NCBI RefSeq assembly: GCF_041146795.1
Contig: NC_135177.1
Location: forward strand, 37,830,560-37,894,559
DNA from: Maylandia zebra
Lineage: Eukaryota > Chordata > Actinopteri > Cichliformes > Cichlidae
Reading direction: 5' to 3'
DNA: 64,000 bases
Shown: piece by piece, positions 61,629 through 64,000 of the stretch
How the letters are laid out: every line of letters begins with the position of its first letter
Position numbering within the stretch: position 1 is the first letter of the stretch
Made by a program: the position numbers and the translations under genes
The notes under the pieces: model-generated
Databases searched by the model: none
Told to the model about the DNA's origin: nothing
Seen by the model: the letters and a program-made list of their open reading frames with translations, nothing else

Positions 61629-63715
61629 GGTTTTCTTCACAAATACGTGAGCAAACGTTACTTGTTTGAGTTGCAGCGTTGCTCACACGCCACGTAAACG
61701 TGTGGATGTTAGCAGCGCGGTGCGGTGACCGCTTTTCTTTTTCTTTCTGGGATGAAAAATGAATCAGTTGTGACGTCTGGAGTGATTATTGCCAAGTTTG
61801 ATTTTTTCTTGTAGCGTGTCCTGATCATAAAGGAGCTAAATCATCTACAAACTGCTGCGAGGAGCTCGTGCACCTTTGTGACACGTGGTGACCTCATCAT
61901 TTCAGACTTTGGCCACGCTGAATGTGCAGAGCGCCCCCTGAAGTGAAACGTGTGTAAATGTCTTTCTGGGTGAATTAAACTGTTTTTGCTGATCTCAGTT
62001 TCTTGGATTGATTCGTTTGTTTTGCTGCGTCTGAACTTTGACCTTTAAACGCTGTCAGACTTCACGGATCCGCCGGTCCCTGCAGGCCGAGCAGAGGAAC
62101 CTGTTTCAGTTTCACCTCCGTACCTCCCAGCTTCGTTTCAGGATCTGCTTCATTAAAGGGAAACCGAGCGTGTGCAGCAGCACGGCGAGGCCGACTGGTC
62201 TGACTGGAGCTGCCAGCTGTTATTTTTTTTTTGTAATGAATAAAAAATAACATGACGTTTCTGTGCTGATGTTTGTGATCGTTCAGACACTGCTGCACTT
62301 CACCCAGAAACCATCAGAGGGCGTCACAGACCAAAGGCAGTGAGTCTCAGCTTCGATCTGATTGGGCGTCTCATGAAACACTAAAAATAAATCGTTTATA
62401 AAATCAGGTTTTACTTTCGTAAAACTTGCAGGTCACTTGTCACAAAACTTTGATACGTTTTTATTTTTGGATTTATGTCATGAAAGCATTTTTAGATTAA
62501 TATTTATATTTTATTATTATTATTATTATATGTTTTGATATCTTTTCCAGTTGTCTTCATAATTATTACTTTAACAATTGGTGTTTTTATTTGTTACGAT
62601 TTTTATGATTTGAATTGATTTTTGTCAGTTCCTTATTTTAATATTTTTCTATTTAATTTAACAATTTCTGAGTTTTCAGTTTCCTTTTTAATCATTTATT
62701 TATTTTTTGAAGTTATTTTTTCATTGTTACTGTTTATTATTATTTATAGGTGAGCAGTGCTGTTGGCCGTGGGTGTCGGCTGCTGGTGAGTCCGAGCTGA
62801 TCGGGTTGAACCTGCGGCTCTAATCTGCTGCTGTTGTTTTGGGCGGATTGTCCCTTTAATGATGGGGTCGGGGATAATCTGCAGATGAGCCGCCACCTCT
62901 CGCTGTGACCCAGTTTGTGATCTACACTGGGACTGAAACTGACTCCAGATCAGAGCCGAACCTGGAAACATCTGTCAGATCAACCCGATGCAGATCTAGA
63001 GACGAGGACGGCAGAGCAGATGCAGATCTAGAGACGAGGACGGCAGAGCAGCTGCAGACTCGTGAGGACGCGGCGTCTGCAGATGGCGTCTGCAGTTTGC
63101 GGACACCATCTGCAAACCAAAACTGCAGTCTGCAGTTCATGGCATGATTTCAGAGTTGATGAGGATGTTGGGGCAGCCTGATGCGCGTTTCATCACAGTT
63201 TTGGTCAATGCTAACAGTGCAAGCACGAGCTGCAGTTCATGCGACGGCCACAGGAGGGCACTAATTAAAGATCCTGTAATGGAGCACAGTAAAGACGGGC
63301 GGTCGTGTTGGTTCGGTGAGCAGGGTCGGAGAAAGCGTTTTATCGTCATTCTGATTAAAGTTAGTTTCTCTACATTTGAGTCGTTTGGTTTCTTGACCAA
63401 TGACGCGCTCGCTGTGAGCTGATGGTGCTCACCTCCATCCATAAATCACCAGCAGTTATTTCATTTTTTGGAGTTTGAGGCTTTCAGATATTTGTCAGTA
63501 CTTTAGAGATCACCTCCCTCCTCCTCTCTCCCCCGCTTGTGTCCACAGGCTGAGGTCAGTTTCCTTCGCCAGGCGCAGGCGGCGTCTGTGTGACACATTT
63601 CACCCTCGTGGATTATCTCTGTGAACACGCCATAATCTACATCATGCTGTGGATTAGCACAGATGTCTGTGGGATTACAGAGAGTGCCGCGTGTTTCCTG
63701 AAGCTAAAGCTGGAA
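61629..63715. other. Flank downstream of creb3l4
   Basis: No coding feature is recognised. It contains an AT-rich low-complexity block at about 62390-62750 and a perfect 32-bp tandem duplication at 62987-63050. Confidence 0.45.
62987..63050. repeat. 32-bp tandem duplication
   Basis: The 32-mer starting GATGCAGATCTAGAGACGAG is present twice in perfect tandem. A run of CTGCAG/TCTGCAGATGG-like steps follows to 63135. Confidence 0.9.
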
Positions 63716-63719
63716 CCAG

Positions 63720-64000
63720 GCTCAGCTTCAGGTCTCGGGTCTGTTCAGCCCAAAAGGAGGAGACTGTCCTCCCAGTCGGAGGCAGCGGAGCCTCTGCTGG
63801 ACACCAGAGGAACTGCAGGCTCGAGCGTTACTGCCCACCCTGTGACGTCAGCGCTTTCAGTAGCTCTCATTCTCGGCCACTCCCGCTGTCCGCCGGAGGG
63901 GGGCGCTTCCGGGCTGCCGATGAGCCGCTGAGCCAGCGGGCAGGCGGGGAGGGGGGACAGGGAGGAGGAGTAACCGGACACCCAAGCACGGAGTGGCTGC
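63720..64000. promoter_or_regulatory. CpG-rich block with a perfect CRE at the window end
   Basis: CpG and G runs rise sharply from about 63.72 kb (for example GTCCGCCGGAGGGGGGCGCTTCC). A palindromic cAMP response element TGACGTCA lies at 63843-63850. This looks like the promoter of a gene to the right, which cannot be identified from this window. Confidence 0.5.

Overview
The window is vertebrate genomic DNA and almost certainly from a teleost fish. It has intron-split genes with consensus splice sites, fish-type L2/Maui-like, L1-like and hAT transposons, tRNA-derived SINEs and many (CA)n tracts. A percomorph, perhaps a cichlid, is my guess from the repeat types only; nothing here proves the species. 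Four protein-coding genes can be rebuilt exon by exon with matching splice phases: a CREB-regulated transcription coactivator (crtc2-like, minus strand, 16 coding exons, 797 aa), the zinc transporter slc39a1/zip1 (minus, 3 coding exons, 332 aa), a GNAT acetyltransferase of the nat16/histidine N-acetyltransferase family (minus, 4 coding exons, 321 aa), and a membrane-bound bZIP factor (creb3l4-like, plus, 9 coding exons, 422 aa).

Layout: 1-5.1 kb holds no recognisable gene; 5.1-6.1 kb has two SINEs; 6.6-7.1 kb is an orphan CpG-rich block; 7.5-10.4 kb is a decayed L1-like LINE; 10.6-13.9 kb is probably crtc2 3' UTR and flank. The crtc2 gene fills 13.9-38.2 kb, and its introns are enlarged by two hAT elements, an L2 LINE that makes up nearly all of intron 9, and a LINE fragment. 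From 38.3 to 42.8 kb come a CpG-rich crtc2 promoter, LINE 3' ends and a small 13-bp minisatellite. slc39a1 covers 42.8-46.7 kb (with a probable untranslated exon near 48.7 kb), the acetyltransferase 51.5-54.0 kb, and creb3l4 about 55.6-61.6 kb. A CpG-rich block with a perfect CRE begins at about 63.7 kb and may be the promoter of a gene that lies outside the window.

The order and orientation creb3l4(+) / slc39a1(-) / crtc2(-) is the same as on human chromosome 1q21 (established knowledge), which supports the orthology calls; the acetyltransferase is an extra gene between creb3l4 and slc39a1. Functionally, CRTC proteins coactivate CREB-type bZIP factors at cAMP response elements, and CREB3-family factors are ER/Golgi-anchored bZIPs released by S1P/S2P cleavage, so a coactivator and a bZIP factor of related pathways sit about 20 kb apart.

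The most unusual pattern is that three of the four genes each carry a GT-rich tandem repeat pressed against a 3' splice acceptor: (TG)24 ending 9 nt before the 27-nt microexon 7 of crtc2, a 98-bp (TG)n/(TGCG)n tract ending 7 nt before creb3l4 coding exon 7, and a 70-copy 13-bp minisatellite ending about 23 nt before slc39a1 coding exon 2. A perfect 19-bp hairpin also lies about 100 nt upstream of crtc2 exon 2.
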